Source of the DNA: Vairimorpha apis BRL 01
Lineage: Eukaryota; Microsporidia; Nosematidae
Reading direction: 5' to 3'
Assembly: GCA_000447185.1 (NCBI GenBank)
Contig: KE647339.1
Coordinates: 38,349-102,348 of the forward strand
Length of the DNA stretch: 64,000 bases
Position numbers and translations under genes: made by a program. Of the stretch, positions 46,195 through 60,575 are shown one piece after another; the first letter of the stretch is position 1; each line of letters begins with the position of its first letter. A model generated the notes under the pieces. It made no database searches. It was not told the DNA's origin and was given only the letters and a program-made list of their open reading frames with translations.

Positions 46195-47800
46195 TGTTTA
46201 TGTGCTGGGCTCATTATACTACAGAATTATTTGTTTGTCGTACTTCAGTTACACCTCTTGTTTGGCAAGATTTTTCAAGTTCTCTATAGCACATATTATA
46301 ATGTCCTCTTTATCTAGACTGTCGTCAATACTTCTACGTTGCTCAAAAGATATAGTTTCTAGAGTTTTGTTCAGCCCCTTTATTGAAATTATGCCTTTAT
46401 GCTTGGGCTAATTTGCAATTGCTGTAATTTCTGTGGTATTTAGTCTCCACACCGTCCTATGTTATGACATATGATATAATTTTAATTTATAAGCCTTATA
46501 CAACATCTTAAGCTCAATACATAATAATTCGTACTTCTTCACCTTTTCCAACTCAACTTGTTGCAGATTATCCTGGCTTGTAATGCCGACTTCAATAAGT
46601 ATGATTTCACACTTTATTTTGTCATAAATAAATATATCAGGTCTGTTATTCACAACTGTTACATTTGTCTTTAGCCTTGTATCCATTTTTATCTCTGCAA
46701 GATCATTTTACATGACCTCTTGCACAGAGTGATCTATTTCAATATCAATTTTTTAAATTTAGTAATTTAAGATTATTTGAATGTTCATTTGTACTTATTA
46801 TTAAGTGATATTATTCATTAATTTTTTATTCAAGTATATACTTTTTTTTATGAATTTCTATTTAGTTGTAAATGTTCGATTTTTATTGTCTTCAATTATT
46901 TACAGGTATTTGAATTATTGCATTATTTTACAATAATAACTGTATTGCTTATAAAATTATAAAATTTGTATAAATTTTTCAAAGTTTATTTTAATACCAA
47001 TGTTTCAAAAAATTGTTTTTCTTCATGAGTAATAAATGTTAACGTCTTACAAATTTCTACTAGTATTTTTAAATCATCTATAAACAATAGATGGTTACTG
47101 GTAAAACTTAATTTTTTATAAGATATGAAATTTATTGTGTTAATTAAAGATTCCCTAATTAATATTAATAATAACTGTAAAAGGCTATCTATATATAATA
47201 CTTTATCATGTTTGGGTTATAAAATGCTATTTAGTTATTTTATATTATATTTAATTGTCATTTTGAGATAATTAAACAAATATATTTCTTAAATAATGAT
47301 AGAAAATTGTCACAAAAACAAAAATAGATAAATTATCTATAGAATTAAATGATTTTTTAGGTCTATTCAAGCTGTTTTCAATTTATTATTATATTGATTA
47401 TTTTATACAATGTTGATCGTTGTCTGTTCCTTACACCTTGTTACTTCTAATTGTTTCTTATTGATTTTTTGAAATTAGGTCTCTTGATTCTAATTCAAAT
47501 TGCATTACTTTATTCACACATTTATCATAATTTAAATAGGTTGACATACATGTTATGTTTCTAAAATCCAAATCTTGTTACAGTTCTTCTTTAAGTATAA
47601 GATAAGAAATATACATATAAATATCATTCTTTTCAGTTGTTTCACGTATGATTCAGATATAACTTTATTAATGCGAGTGAGGTGAGTTCATTTTATTTAT
47701 AAAAAAATTATATATAATTTAAGTCCTAAGTCCTGCTATTTTTCAGTTAGGCAAAAATGATAAGATTTACTTATATGCGGTTTGCTTAATAAATTGTAAA
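46195..47800 (-). mobile_element. Decayed non-LTR retrotransposon with RT and endonuclease motifs (remnant J)
   Basis: The most informative copy. Minus strand: Ser-Asn-His-Leu-Leu-Phe-Ile-Asp-Asp-Leu-Lys-Ile at 47056-47100 is a reverse-transcriptase palm motif. 46462-46686 is open for 74 codons and holds the restriction-like endonuclease signature: Arg15-Pro16-Asp17, Ile31-Glu32-Val33, Glu47-Lys48 and Lys51-Tyr52. Then comes Tyr-Val-Ile-Thr with the following Trp codon changed to TAG, Asp-Gly-Val, and a tail ending near 46203. Palm and endonuclease are only about 400 bp apart, where intact elements need around 1 kb, so the knuckle region has been deleted. G+C is higher than in surrounding DNA. 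Worn coding traces extend to about 47800. Inactive. Confidence 0.75.
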
Positions 47801-50800
47801 GGTTCTTGATCTTTATCTTTTACGTATTATCTAAAATTATTCATAATTATTTTATTTCTTTTCATAATTATTTCACTTTATTTTCCAAAGCTTTACAACA
47901 TCATTCTTTTATACTTTAATTATATCATAATTTTTCGCAAATATTACATTTAAAAATTTTTAGTTTTCAATTGCGCTGCTAAATTCTAACTATTTCTTAT
48001 AACATTTGAAATTATTCTTACGTACAATAATTCTATTGTTTTTTATAATTCTTTAATTTTTAATATAATTCCTAAAAAAATTTCATATGATTTTTCATAA
48101 TACTCTTTGCTTAACGAGGAAGTTTTTACGAAAGATTCAATTTTTATAAAGTATTAGTAAGTATACATAAATAATACTTTTGTGTTTTTTGTAATTTGTT
48201 TTTATTTTAATTAATTATTCATATTTTTTGCAATCATATATTTAAAAATCAGTTATGCTTTTTGTAAAATGTTTGTCTTTATAAAACTGCCCTCAGCGTG
48301 GTATTTTACAATATATTTTTCTATAGAAACATTTACATATTTTATCAATTTTATTTAAATAAACACTTGAAATCTTAAAATTTAATATGTATTTAAAAAA
48401 ACTTCTTTATTTTGCTAATTCTATATTATTAAGTAATATCATTTTACATTTTGAAAATTTTTTTGTTTTGAAAATTTGTCTGTTCGTAAATTTCTATTTT
48501 ATTTAATACATTTAAGTTGCACTTTCATTAAAATATATACACATAATAACTTATTAAACAAAATAAATTGTTAGAAATTACTTTTTAGTAATATATTATA
48601 CTGGGACTTTATCTTGTGTTTTATCTTCAAACTTATGTTACCATCAATTATCTTCCTATTAACATTTTACAATTTCTTAATTAACTATTAAAAACTTTTT
48701 TCTTGTAAACTTAACCCAGTGCGTTTAGTAATACAAAATATAACTTTAAAATTAATGTTTACAAACTTTCTCTCTTGTTTTATTCATTAAGTTTGATATA
48801 TATATGATTTTTAAATTTGTTTTTATAAATATAAAATTATATTTTTCATTACAATTTATATTAAAAAATAAAATCTTATACTAAAAATAATAAATAAAAA
48901 AACTGTTAAAGTGAACATGAAAGATATTCATAAGAACAAACAAAATATCATATAAAACAGCTCATTAATGGTTTTTTTCTCATGTATTTTTATCAGTACT
49001 TTTGTGAAGTCATATATATTCTAGTAAGATAATGTAATTTTAACACTCTTTTTATATAAATAATTATTAGATTAAATAAATATTTATAGGTTTAAAGTTA
49101 TGGTAAAATGTTCTTTTCAATATATTTAAGAACAAATCACTTAAAGTTCTTACAATTAGCATAAGAAAAAGTTTTGAATCTAGAATATAAAATATTTCTA
49201 CAAAAAAGAAAAAAAATCGCCAATGAAATTTTATATAAAGTAACTTTTTTGATCGAAATACATGAATAACCTTTAAATATAAATATGGTAAAATATATTT
49301 CTTTAAGTTATTAATAGATAATATTGACAGTCAGTGATAGTTCTTACTACTGAGGATTTAAGACATTATTTAAAGGTATGATCATGTAAGTTAAAAGCTA
49401 CATTGAATGATATTTTACTTGTAAAGTGTAGAAAACAGTACGAATATTATAGGAAGAGCATATTTACATCGTTAGGTTAACTAAAATAATCTAAACCTAT
49501 AGTATAAAAGAAGAATTTAAAAAAATTAAAGCTTTAAGTTAAAGAGAAAGCAAAAACCAAAGAAATTATCTTTAGGTAAACCTCATTATTTGATTACAAT
49601 ATGAAAATTTTAAGCTATAAATGTCATTGCAAAAGATAGTAGTACTATTGTAGAATTTTAAAATTTTTAAAATAGATAAATATTATAAACAATACAATTA
49701 TATAATAAATATATCAAATTGTTTCTAAAGAAAACTTTAAGAAGCTCAAAATTTGACTATATGTATTAAATTTTTTTTTATTTAATATGTAAAATAAACT
49801 AGAAAATACTAAAGAGTATATGCTCTTAATAAATATCTTTAAAACTAAATCATGAATCTGTTAAACGAATAGTTTTTTAGAAAATGCTGAATTTATGGAT
49901 ATTATTAAATATAATCTAATTGGAAAGAAACAGAATGTGGTGATATTTTTGATTGTTTATCTCAAAAACTTATAAATTATTTTTATTTTTAAATAACAGC
50001 ACAAATGAAATATGTTCTAATAGAAATACATTTGAACAGTACTTCAAACTTATTACATGCAATTTGAAACTCTATAGACTCACAACATATGTATAATGCA
50101 TAGATAATTAGCAAGGAAACTGATCTCAATCAATAGTTAGTACAAGAAATAAATGAACATGTTACGTTTAACATATCCCTCTATAATGAAATCATTTAAC
50201 TTTGAAATTATGTGTTTTGATGTAAAAAAAGTTTAAGATTTATTATAATTTTTTTTTATCTTTTTTAAATGGTTTAATCTTTATTAATAGACAATAGAAT
50301 TTCTATAGATAAAGATAAAATAAGCAATATTGAGATAACATTAAGAAATAAATAATAATGAAAATAAAGATAAAAAGAATACATTAAAACGAAAAATTGT
50401 ATCATCTATTGTATGTTATAAATAGGAATCTTAATATAGAAATAAAAATTATGTGTGTAAAAGTAGTGTACAAATAGAACACTGTAGTTAGCCATAAATC
50501 ATCTTTTTTAATTATTATATTAACTTTTTAGCAGATGATAAATATAATCCTAAGAACCTTATCAAAGAAAAGAAAATTTTGCAAAACAATTTATCTTATG
50601 AGAGATTTAGAGAGTTTTCAAATTAAAAAAATTAAAACATGTCATATATAACTAAAAATTTAATGATACAAAAACATAATTGATAAAAAGATTTTTTTAA
50701 TACAATTTAAATTGAAATTTTTATAATGATAAAGTTTAAGTTTTAAACAAGGTGAATGATTAAATTTAAAGACATAAAATTGTATTTTATGGAAATATAC

Positions 50801-53800
50801 TTCAATTATTATCTACTCTTTTGGCTTTATAAAATTCAATTTGAAAATAAAAAATTGAAATTGATTTTTGTTTTGTGCTGTTTAACAATAATATTATTAT
50901 ATAGAGCGATACTGTAAGAAGAAATTATATTAAATTTATAATGAAATGGATCAACTTACAAGTGTTTTGAATTGAATAGAAAATTTTAACTAAATGTATA
51001 TAGCTATTTTAATAGATCTAATAGGTTTTATTATGACTCGATGAATAAATATAAATGGAATGAGATAACATTTTTTGTAGTTCATAAATATTACTATATT
51101 AAAATAAAGTTTGTTGTTATGATGTTATCATTTTATAATACTATTGGAATACCATCAAAAATACATGAATAAATATATCAAAAAAATAAATATATGAGAA
51201 ATGTTATACAAAGAAAATGATACTGAATTAATAAACATTAGTGACTTAAAAAATGGTTTAAGAAAGATAATTAATCTAGTTTTAATTTTACATATTGATT
51301 CTATCAAAATTTTATTAAATTCTGTGAATAGGAGGGACAAATTTCTTTATTATTTTAACAGAACGACAATAAATCGTTTAAAAGTTAAATGCAAACAAAA
51401 ATTAAGTTTTGCATATTTAAGATATATATATAATTATATCCATGCATTTTTTATTATACATAAGTTATGATTTTTAAAAACTACAAAAAAATATTTTTTT
51501 TATTAGGAGATGATGTTATAGATAAAGATGTATATTAATTTTTTATAGATAATAAATGATTTGAAAATAAACTATAATAAAAAGTTTTTGTCTTTTCAAT
51601 AAATAGGTAAAAGACGTTTATATTTTATCAATATTGTTGAAAATAAAAAATAAATGTCAACCTTTTTGTTAATAAACCCGGTTTTATACATAAAATAAAA
51701 CAAAAATACATTATTTTGTGGAATAAAAAGCTGCTTTTATTTTACAAAATAAAACAATTAAATTTTAAAATTATCTCCTCTTTAATTCTACATCTATATA
51801 TTAATGCTGGAGTAAATGATTTAAAATATCTTTCTTAAAAAAAGAAAACATGATCAACTGATACTATAGAAACTAGTAAAAGATAATAATAATGTCGAAA
51901 AATTTATAAAAAACTTTTATGTAAGTATTGAATCAAATGTTATATTTTAAATAAAATTTGGAGATAAAATATTACAAGAAATAGTAAATATTTTAAAATA
52001 TTAGTTTTTTACATATTAATATTAAAAAACAAAATAATAATAAAATAACGAAAATAAAATCAAAAAGTTTATTTTTAAGTTTTTTTAACAAAGCTAATGT
52101 TTCATATACTTTATATAAGAACTAATTTTAATATTATTTTTTATTTAATTTTTTCTTTTTTAAATATCATTTTTTATGTATTTTTTACAATATTCTCAAT
52201 TTTTTAATTTTTAAAAAATCTTTCAATAACTTCAATCATATAATTTTATTCTTTTAAAACTATTTCATAATATGTTTTTATTGTATATCTACGATATTTT
52301 ATGATTTTATATTAAGTAACAATTTTCATTTTCAATTGATTTTAACATACAAAAAAAAAATTCAATTTTTCTTAATTTTTTTTTACTTTCATACGTCATC
52401 ATATAAATTTATTATTTATATTAAAAATATAAAAAAACATTATTTTCCATAGATTACAACGATTTTTTTATAATTTTTGAATCAAGTCTTAAACTTTTAA
52501 ATAATTTAAATTTTTTCAGAAAAAATCATTGTTTGTATAAAATTTTGAAATTTTAAGATCTAAAACAAACTTTAACAAATATAGTTTAAATGATATTATA
52601 ATTATTTTGCTTGTTTTTTATGTTTAACACATAAGAATTTTATTAAGAATTAAAAACTTTAAATAAAAAATCTTAAAATAGATTTTTATATTTTAATACT
52701 ATTATTTTCAATTTATGATTAAAAAGATTAATATTATATATATATATATATAAAAACACATACATTTTTTATTAAGTTTTTTAACTTTATCATTCTTGTA
52801 CTATTTTTTTTATCAATTTTATTATTGTGTATTATATAGTTCATACTTTGACTAAAAAATTAATTAATTTTTTTATTTAATTTAAGTAAATTTTTAATCA
52901 TTTTATCATTTATTTTAAATATTTAAAATACAAGTCTTAATCTATATAAATATCTTTATGTAACAGTATTTTAGTTTTGTTGGTATCATTATTAATTTTT
53001 GAAACTATCAATGTTGATTCGTGTTGTAAATTTTTTAATTATTTTTTTAATATATGTTTATTTAATCAATATATATTAAATTTTAATAAAAACGTCAAAT
53101 AATACATTTTTTATTAACCTTCAAAAAAAAATTTAAAAAGCATAATTTTAAAGACTTCAAATTATTATTTTTATAATTTTATATAAATAAAAGGAGTTAT
53201 TCTGACATTTATAGCGTATTTTTTTGCAAATATGTTTTTTTTTGTTTGTTTAAAATAATTTTTGATTTTTTATTTTCTTAAAAATATAAATTCTAAATAT
53301 AATGATTAAACTATTTTTACAAATTTTTATAATTATAAATTTTATAACATTTTCAAAATTTTTATCAAGTAATAACTTATGATTAAAATTTATATAAATT
53401 TTTTTTCGCTTAATAGTTATGTAAAAATAAATTAGTTTTTTACTTTTAATAAAAATTGCAACTTCTCTTTAATATCAATCAAATTGATAAAAAAATAATT
53501 TATCTTATTTTTATTTCATGTAAAATAGTAAAATATAAAGTAAATTTAATAAAATCAATAGTTAATAATACATATTAAAATTTACACAAAATTATACTAT
53601 CTGAAGCAAATTTATTAATAACTGTTTCAAAATAATTTGCTTGATTTTGTAAAATATATATTTCATGATTTTTTTGGCAATTTTGACATTTAAAAGTACA
53701 AGATATTTAAAATTTAAGAAAAATAAATCATTGGTTTTACTGATTATTTTTAAAAATGTTCTGAAGTTTTCTTTTGTTTTTACATTTAAATATTTAAGAA

Positions 53801-56800
53801 AAGATTAAAAAATACATATAGAAAAAATTATTTATTCGTTTACGTTTATTTAAAAAAATAAAAAATTCAAAAGCAAACATCCAACTCCATATTTTTTTTA
53901 CGATAATTCAAGTAATAAAATTATTAAGATAATGATTAAAAATCGAGTTATAGTAATACTGTTGAAATAAGCAATTAATTCTGATAAATATCGAAACAAA
54001 GCCTATAATCAACGATTATAAATAAAAAATTACCTTAATAAAATATATAAACGGAAATTGTTTTTTGATTAAATATAAACATTTATAAAAAATTAAATGA
54101 AGAAAAAATATTACTAGATGTTATAAATAATAATTAATCGATATAAATATAATTTATGAAAATATTTGTATTTTAAGCTTTAACGTTAAAGAAAAATATT
54201 TTTTATTTGAATTGTTTTATTTTAACTTAGATTATAAAATTTTAATAAACATGTTAATTAAACTTCAATAGTTATTTTTTAATTGAACCAAACACGTGAA
54301 AGAAAAAATAATTGTTTATGATAATATTTGGAAATATATAAGTAATTGTAGTTTGTGATTTTTGAAATATATATATTTTTATAAAATTTAAATATATTTT
54401 GTTCATTTCTAAATAACAACATACATTAAAAATTCAATTTAATAATTTTAGAAAATGAAATAGAAGTTAAAATGTCAAAAAAATTCGTTTTTTTTAGATT
54501 TATCAAATAAAAATAAAATTAATAAGTATCAATAAAAACTATATAATTAAAATTTTTGTTTTAAATATTTTAAAAATATAGCGCATATTTTAATTTTGAT
54601 TGTTAATTTTATTATTATATTAAAATAAGAAACATAGAAAATACTATATCTTTTTATTATATTACAAATGTATTTCTAATTTTTACAACAAACTAAAAAT
54701 ATTTTAAATTTTATAATATAATATAATCTAAAATTATATAAAAATGAAATTTAATTATATTTGCTATGAAAAAATTAGCTACTATTATAAATTTGACAAT
54801 ATTATTGCATCAAAAACAGTTCAAGAGTCGTAAAATTTGACTCTAGCTTTATTCTTTTGTAAAAATAAAAAAGATTTATATGAAAGTCAAAATGTTTAGA
54901 TATTTGTATTACAATAACATATTTAAATACAATTAAAGTAAATTATGTAGTTATTATACATTTTATTGATTCCAAATTAAATATAATAATAGATTTCTTA
55001 TGAAAAGTACATTACAAAGAATTTTGTTTTAAACAGTAAATCGTTTTGAAAAAAAAATATTCGTTTCAATATAAAATTTTCTAAAAAATTTTGTTATAAT
55101 ATTTTTTGTAAAATTTACAAGACAAAAGTAGAAAAAATTCGAAAGAGCTTGAAAAAGCGGTAAAGAAGTTAGATAAAAATAGTTTTGACCGAAAAATAAA
55201 TCAAGCAAACTGTAAAGAAATGATTAAATCTTATTAAACTTTAAAGTTAGATAAAAATAGTTTTGACCGAAAAATAAATCAAGCAAACTGTAAAGAAATG
55301 ATTAAATCTTATTAAACTTTAAAGTTAGATAAAAATATAAAATAAATTAAACCAAGTAGGAAATAAAATAATGCAAGGCTTAGAAAATTAAAATCAGAAT
55401 ATAAAAAGTTTTACTTATAAATTAAAGAGAATCTTATAAAGATTAAGAAAACCATAAATATTTTCATTATGCTTTATAAGATTACAAGTTTTAATAAAAT
55501 GATTTTATTAAAAATATTATAATCTCAAAAAAGTATTGACGAAACCGTTTTAAAAAAAACGCAAAAAAATGAGTAAAATCTTACAAGATCAGTAAATTAA
55601 AATTAACAATTATGTCAAAAGTAGAGCATAAAAAAATAATCACGAATATATAAAGATTCATTTATTAATCGTATGTTGAATTAAATATAAGATACTAACT
55701 TGTTATAAATTTTATAAATCTAAATAGAAATAAAATAATGTATAATGAAACAATAAAAATAATAAGAAAAAGCGATATTTTGTATTTGTTGACTTTAAAC
55801 CTTGAAAAAAGATAATATCACATTAGAAAAACTATAATTAAACACAAACTCAATATTGTAAATCCATGTTTAAGATTCAATTAATTGTAAATAAATAATG
55901 TATATGAACTGTTAATAATTAACTTTTGAAATTAAATAAATTATATAATTAATAACCAAAATATATAAATACATAAAAACTATGCATGTATAGTTTATTT
56001 TTTACAACAATAATTTAAATAAAAAAAATTAAGCAAGTAATTTAACGCAATTTCAAAACAATAATAAACAATGTAAAATTGTTAAAATAGATATAAAAAT
56101 ATAAAAAGTTGCTAGATAAAACGATATACTTATTACTTAATTTATGTTTCTCTATTAGCAAAATTTGATAATTACATCCTATTAGGGGCTAATTTTAACA
56201 AGTATTTTTATTAAAAATTACAAGAGGAAAAAATGAATCAAAAATGTATTTAAAGATAACATTAAACAAAATAATTTTCTTGCAATTTAAATCAACATAA
56301 AATCTATATAAATTTAGTAAAGATAGTAAATTTGAATTTTAAGTCACAAAAAGTATAATAACTGTTTACGATATTGTAGTTAGTATAATCATTAAGCCAT
56401 AAAACATGTACAAACACTTGAAATATTTAAGATAATATTGTATCAATAAAAATCTTAAAAAGAAATAAATTTTAGAATTCAGTCAATTTAATAGATTGCA
56501 TAAAACTTTTGAATACATTATTTTTAAAATTTCAAAAAGCTGGAATTGCAGAGCACTGATTTGATATAATAAGTTGTAAGAAAAGAAGCACAACTTTGAT
56601 ATGCAAAAGTTACTTTTATAAAATTTAAAAATTTGAATGATTATATGAACTTTTTTATAATTAACAAAGACATAATTTTACCATTAAAAACATTATTAAG
56701 CCTAAAAAATTATTGTTAAAATAAATTTAAATTTATTAAACACATTAGTATTTTTAGCAATAGCTGTGTTATTTTAAATTATTGGGTTAAAATAATAAGT

Positions 56801-58549
56801 CTAAGGATAGTCAAAAACGAAAAAAATATTAAAAAACATCCAATAACTTAGGTATATATAATAATTTTAAAGATATTTTAGAGAGATAGTAGAAGTAGTT
56901 ATATTATTTTAATAATTTATTAATTTAAAAACTATTGTTAAATTTAAGATCTTTTTATTTGTTATTTTTTAGCATAAAAATGAAATCATTTTTAACATAA
57001 ACTGAATTTATAGATATTATCAAATATCAACATTTTATTTTTTGATATGTAATAATATTTATAAATCTTTTCATTATATGTTATATATTATTTCTCTCTA
57101 AATAAAGCGTTAAGAAAGCAGGTTTTTTAAAACACCCGTATACTTTTTTTTACAAAAAAATAACTGACTTGGTCCCAAAATATACGAAAACACATGGTAA
57201 TAATTTTAGATCTATTAATTGCATATTAAATATCTACAAACTAACAAAAAATGTACATTTAAGATTTAGCAATTACTTGTGAGTGTAATTTATTATTACA
57301 ATGAATCAGCTTGAAAGGGAAAAATATACAAAAAGTAAAAATAAGTTCAGCCAATTGCAAATATAAATAAGTATATTTAGAATTTATTAAAATATATAAA
57401 TTTATGTAAGTGATCCTTATAATTCATTGAATATTATAAAAAGATATGTTTATTCTAAATTAAAAATGCTAATTTCTACAAGCTATGGTAAAATATAGCA
57501 TATCAAAATAATATAAGAAATAGAATTGTTTTAAAAAATGTATACAAATAAAATTATTTATAATTATCTTTATTTTTTATATTGTCAGTTTATTTGTAAA
57601 TATCTTTAAACAAGAAACTCAAATTTAAATATTAAAAGCAATTATATTAATTTATATCCTAACATATTCAAAACTATAGTATTTGTATTTTTGACATAAA
57701 ACTTATAGCAAATAATGAATATGATTTTAAAGCTATGATGAAAAAACAAAAAAAATTTTAAACAATTTAATTTGAAATTTAACTGATAATTTTATTTGCG
57801 GTGAAAAGATGCATTTATACCGGAAGGTTTTCAAAAATAAAAGTATTTTTATATTACTATATATTATTTTTACTATCAAAATCAAGACATTAAAAAGTCA
57901 TAGGCTTGATTTTCAGATGGTTTTAAAAATCAACGTGTCAAAATAAAATAATATGATAAAAATATATTATAAATTTTTATTCTATTTAAGTCATTAATTA
58001 CTATATTTGTTGTTCAATTATATTAAACACACAAAATTTTATTTTGTTTTTCTATATATTATGAAAAAGCATATTATTTTTTATATTTAAACAGAATTTT
58101 GAGCTCATATCTAATAATAAAGAAATAAGAAGATTATTTAGAAGTATTATTAAGATGAATGAAATTGTGTTTTAAAACATATTTTACTCTCTTAAATTAT
58201 TAAAAAAATCGATACGTGTTGTAATACTACAAACAGAAGAAAATATTATTTTTACAATATACAAATTATAGTGTGAATACGAATAAAGTACAAACTATCT
58301 GGTATAGTTACTACAAAATTTTAAACAGTAGTTTAACATTAAATGATGTACAAAGAAAAAAAATATCATTGAAAGGTTATAATAAAAGACAAAAAGAATT
58401 TTTTGTCATGAGATATTTTTTAACGGCCTATTAACTTAAAAAATTATACTAAATCAAAATATTATTTTCTACAAGATATAAATATTTTCTTTGATTAAGA
58501 GAGACATTATTATTTTAAATTATCATACACCACGTATGATTAAATGTTT
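47801..58549. other. Desert with alternating A- and T-skewed blocks
   Basis: No gene supported. T-rich to about 48.8 kb, A-rich to about 51.9 kb, T-rich to about 53.8 kb, then A-rich again. One open frame of 89 codons at 51201-51470 (+) has no recognisable feature and a mirror frame on the other strand. A (TA)10 run lies at about 52736-52755. Confidence 0.5.
55166..55336. repeat. Perfect 78-bp tandem duplication
   Basis: GTTAGATAAAAATAGTTTTG starts at 55168, recurs at 55246 and begins again, truncated, at 55324. The two full copies show no difference by eye, in sharp contrast with the worn repeats around them, so the event is recent or an assembly product. The period is the same as that of the duplication at 19.1 kb. 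Confidence 0.88.
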
Positions 58550-60555
58550 ACATTTAATATATAATTATACAATAATTTAGTAAAATATATACATATTTTA
58601 ATAATAATGATTATGTTATCAACCTATAAAATTTGGCTGCACTTATTAAAGAATAAAATTTTAAATGATGAAGTTATATATTATTGTATCAAAAACATAG
58701 AACTTAAACTAAACTATAAATAGATTGATTTTTTATGATTTAAAAACAAATGTAAATTTTAATGTCTAATTAAGTATTGATTACCTATATCTCTTATAAT
58801 TATTGGAAATTAAATGCTAAGATAGTATAACTTATTGTCAATAAATTTTATTTGAATATAAAATTAGCTAAAATAATACTTTGTGATATTGCATAAAATG
58901 TTATGTTTGTGTAAATAAATTAAATAAAAGCTTTATATAGTCTTTTAATTTCTTTAAAGTTGAATTTGAATTATTGAATTAAAGAAAATGATTTATAATT
59001 TTTCTTTTTAGCAAATATGTGAATATTAATGCGATGATGTAGAAACTGAAAAATTAAACTTTACAGCTAAATCTGCTATTGATAGTTATGATAAAGAAAG
59101 TTTATAACTTTTTAAAAAGAAGTAAATGTTATACGCTAAATATTCATAAACAATATAGATAGTGAACTAAATAATATTATATAAATAGTGTATAAATATA
59201 AAAAATAATATAAAAACAATACAAAACAAGAAATAATATTATAAATAGTAGTTTTTTTAAAAATAAAAAGCGTTTATATTTTAATTTATAAGTAAAAATT
59301 TATTTAAAATATAAAGTTAAAAATATTATAATGGTCTATTAAAAATTTCAGATTATATACATAAATTTAATTTTTTAACTAAAATATCTCAGAACATAAA
59401 TAAATATTAAATGTTTTCATTTTTGTAAAAAAAATTATTATATTTAATTTTATGTTAAAAGCATGTTACACTGCATAATTCAATATATTAAATGAAAAAA
59501 TTCTTATCCATTCAATTTTAAAATTATAATTTATTATCTTAAAATTGTTGATGTAAATAAGTGTTTTATATTCGTTAACCATAAAAAAATTAAAATATAC
59601 TATTTAAATGTTTTTTCAATGACCAATATTGTAATTATATTTTACTTTATAATTATCTATTGCTTGTTTTTTATAATAAATTACTATTTTTAATGTAAAT
59701 AAATAAATATACACTATAAAATTTTTTTTTGTTCTTGAAAAAATTGTTTTTTATTTTTAAAAAAACAAAAAATAAAATATTTTAGAAAGTATAAAAATAT
59801 ATAATTTGATAAATAAAATGAAGCAGCATATATTTGCACAAGGTATTATTTTTTAAATTATGTAAATTTATATATGATTATTTTAATTTATAAAAAATTT
59901 ATAATATGAAATATAGTCTTTATATAAATACACACATAAAATTACATATTAAAAAACTATAATTTATTTTGAGTTATTTATTAAATAAAACTTTTTTTGA
60001 CTTTTTAAAAACTAAGTTTATTTGTATTTTTACTGTATCGTAAGTGTTAACTATAAATTTCTATTATAGAATGATTTGATAAAAAATTTAATTTATTTTT
60101 GAGTTATTGGATTATTAATAAATAAGAAAAAATAATCTTAATTATAAAAAAAGTGTTTATAAAGTTTTAATTAAATGTTATATATATTTTTTAATTTTAG
60201 GCAATAAAATGATCTTTTTTGATTAAAATAAAAATATTCATAACAAAAATGTATAAACATTTCTAAAATTTTATCACATAATTAATTTAAAAAAAAGTCT
60301 TATTGCATATAATATAATTTTAAAATTTTTATTTTAAATATCGTATATTGAAATATTAAACATGTTAATTTTACATTTAGTTTTAAAATTTATGAAATTA
60401 TATATTATCAAACACTTATTAGACAATTAATTATTAATTAAAAAAATTATTAAGTATTATAATTTGAATAAATAATATAAATTATAATCCAAATATACTT
60501 TTGTTTTATATTGATTCAAATGACTTAATAATTTTTTTTAAATGTATATATAAAG
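58550..60555. repeat. Left copy of a sequence present on both sides of the gap
   Basis: ACATTTAATATATAATTATAC at 58550 (short form ACATTTAATATATA) opens a segment that also opens the right-hand contig at 60576. The match runs to the left contig's last base (AAATGTATATATAAAG) and equals the right copy up to 61763. This copy holds an extra 976 bp (58946-59921) flanked by an 11-bp direct repeat. No gene within. Confidence 0.88.
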
Positions 60556-60575
60556 NNNNNNNNNNNNNNNNNNNN
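60556..60575. other. Assembly gap (20 N)
   Basis: Twenty N. The flanks are two versions of the same sequence, so the gap probably joins overlapping contig ends that failed to merge, and its true length may be negative. Confidence 0.95.

Noticed and set aside
51201..51470. 89-codon plus-strand frame in the desert
   Set aside because: No motif, no start signal, a competing minus-strand frame at 51155-51340, and no G+C rise. One frame of this length is not surprising in 50 kb; it could be a very old coding trace, but I cannot support it.
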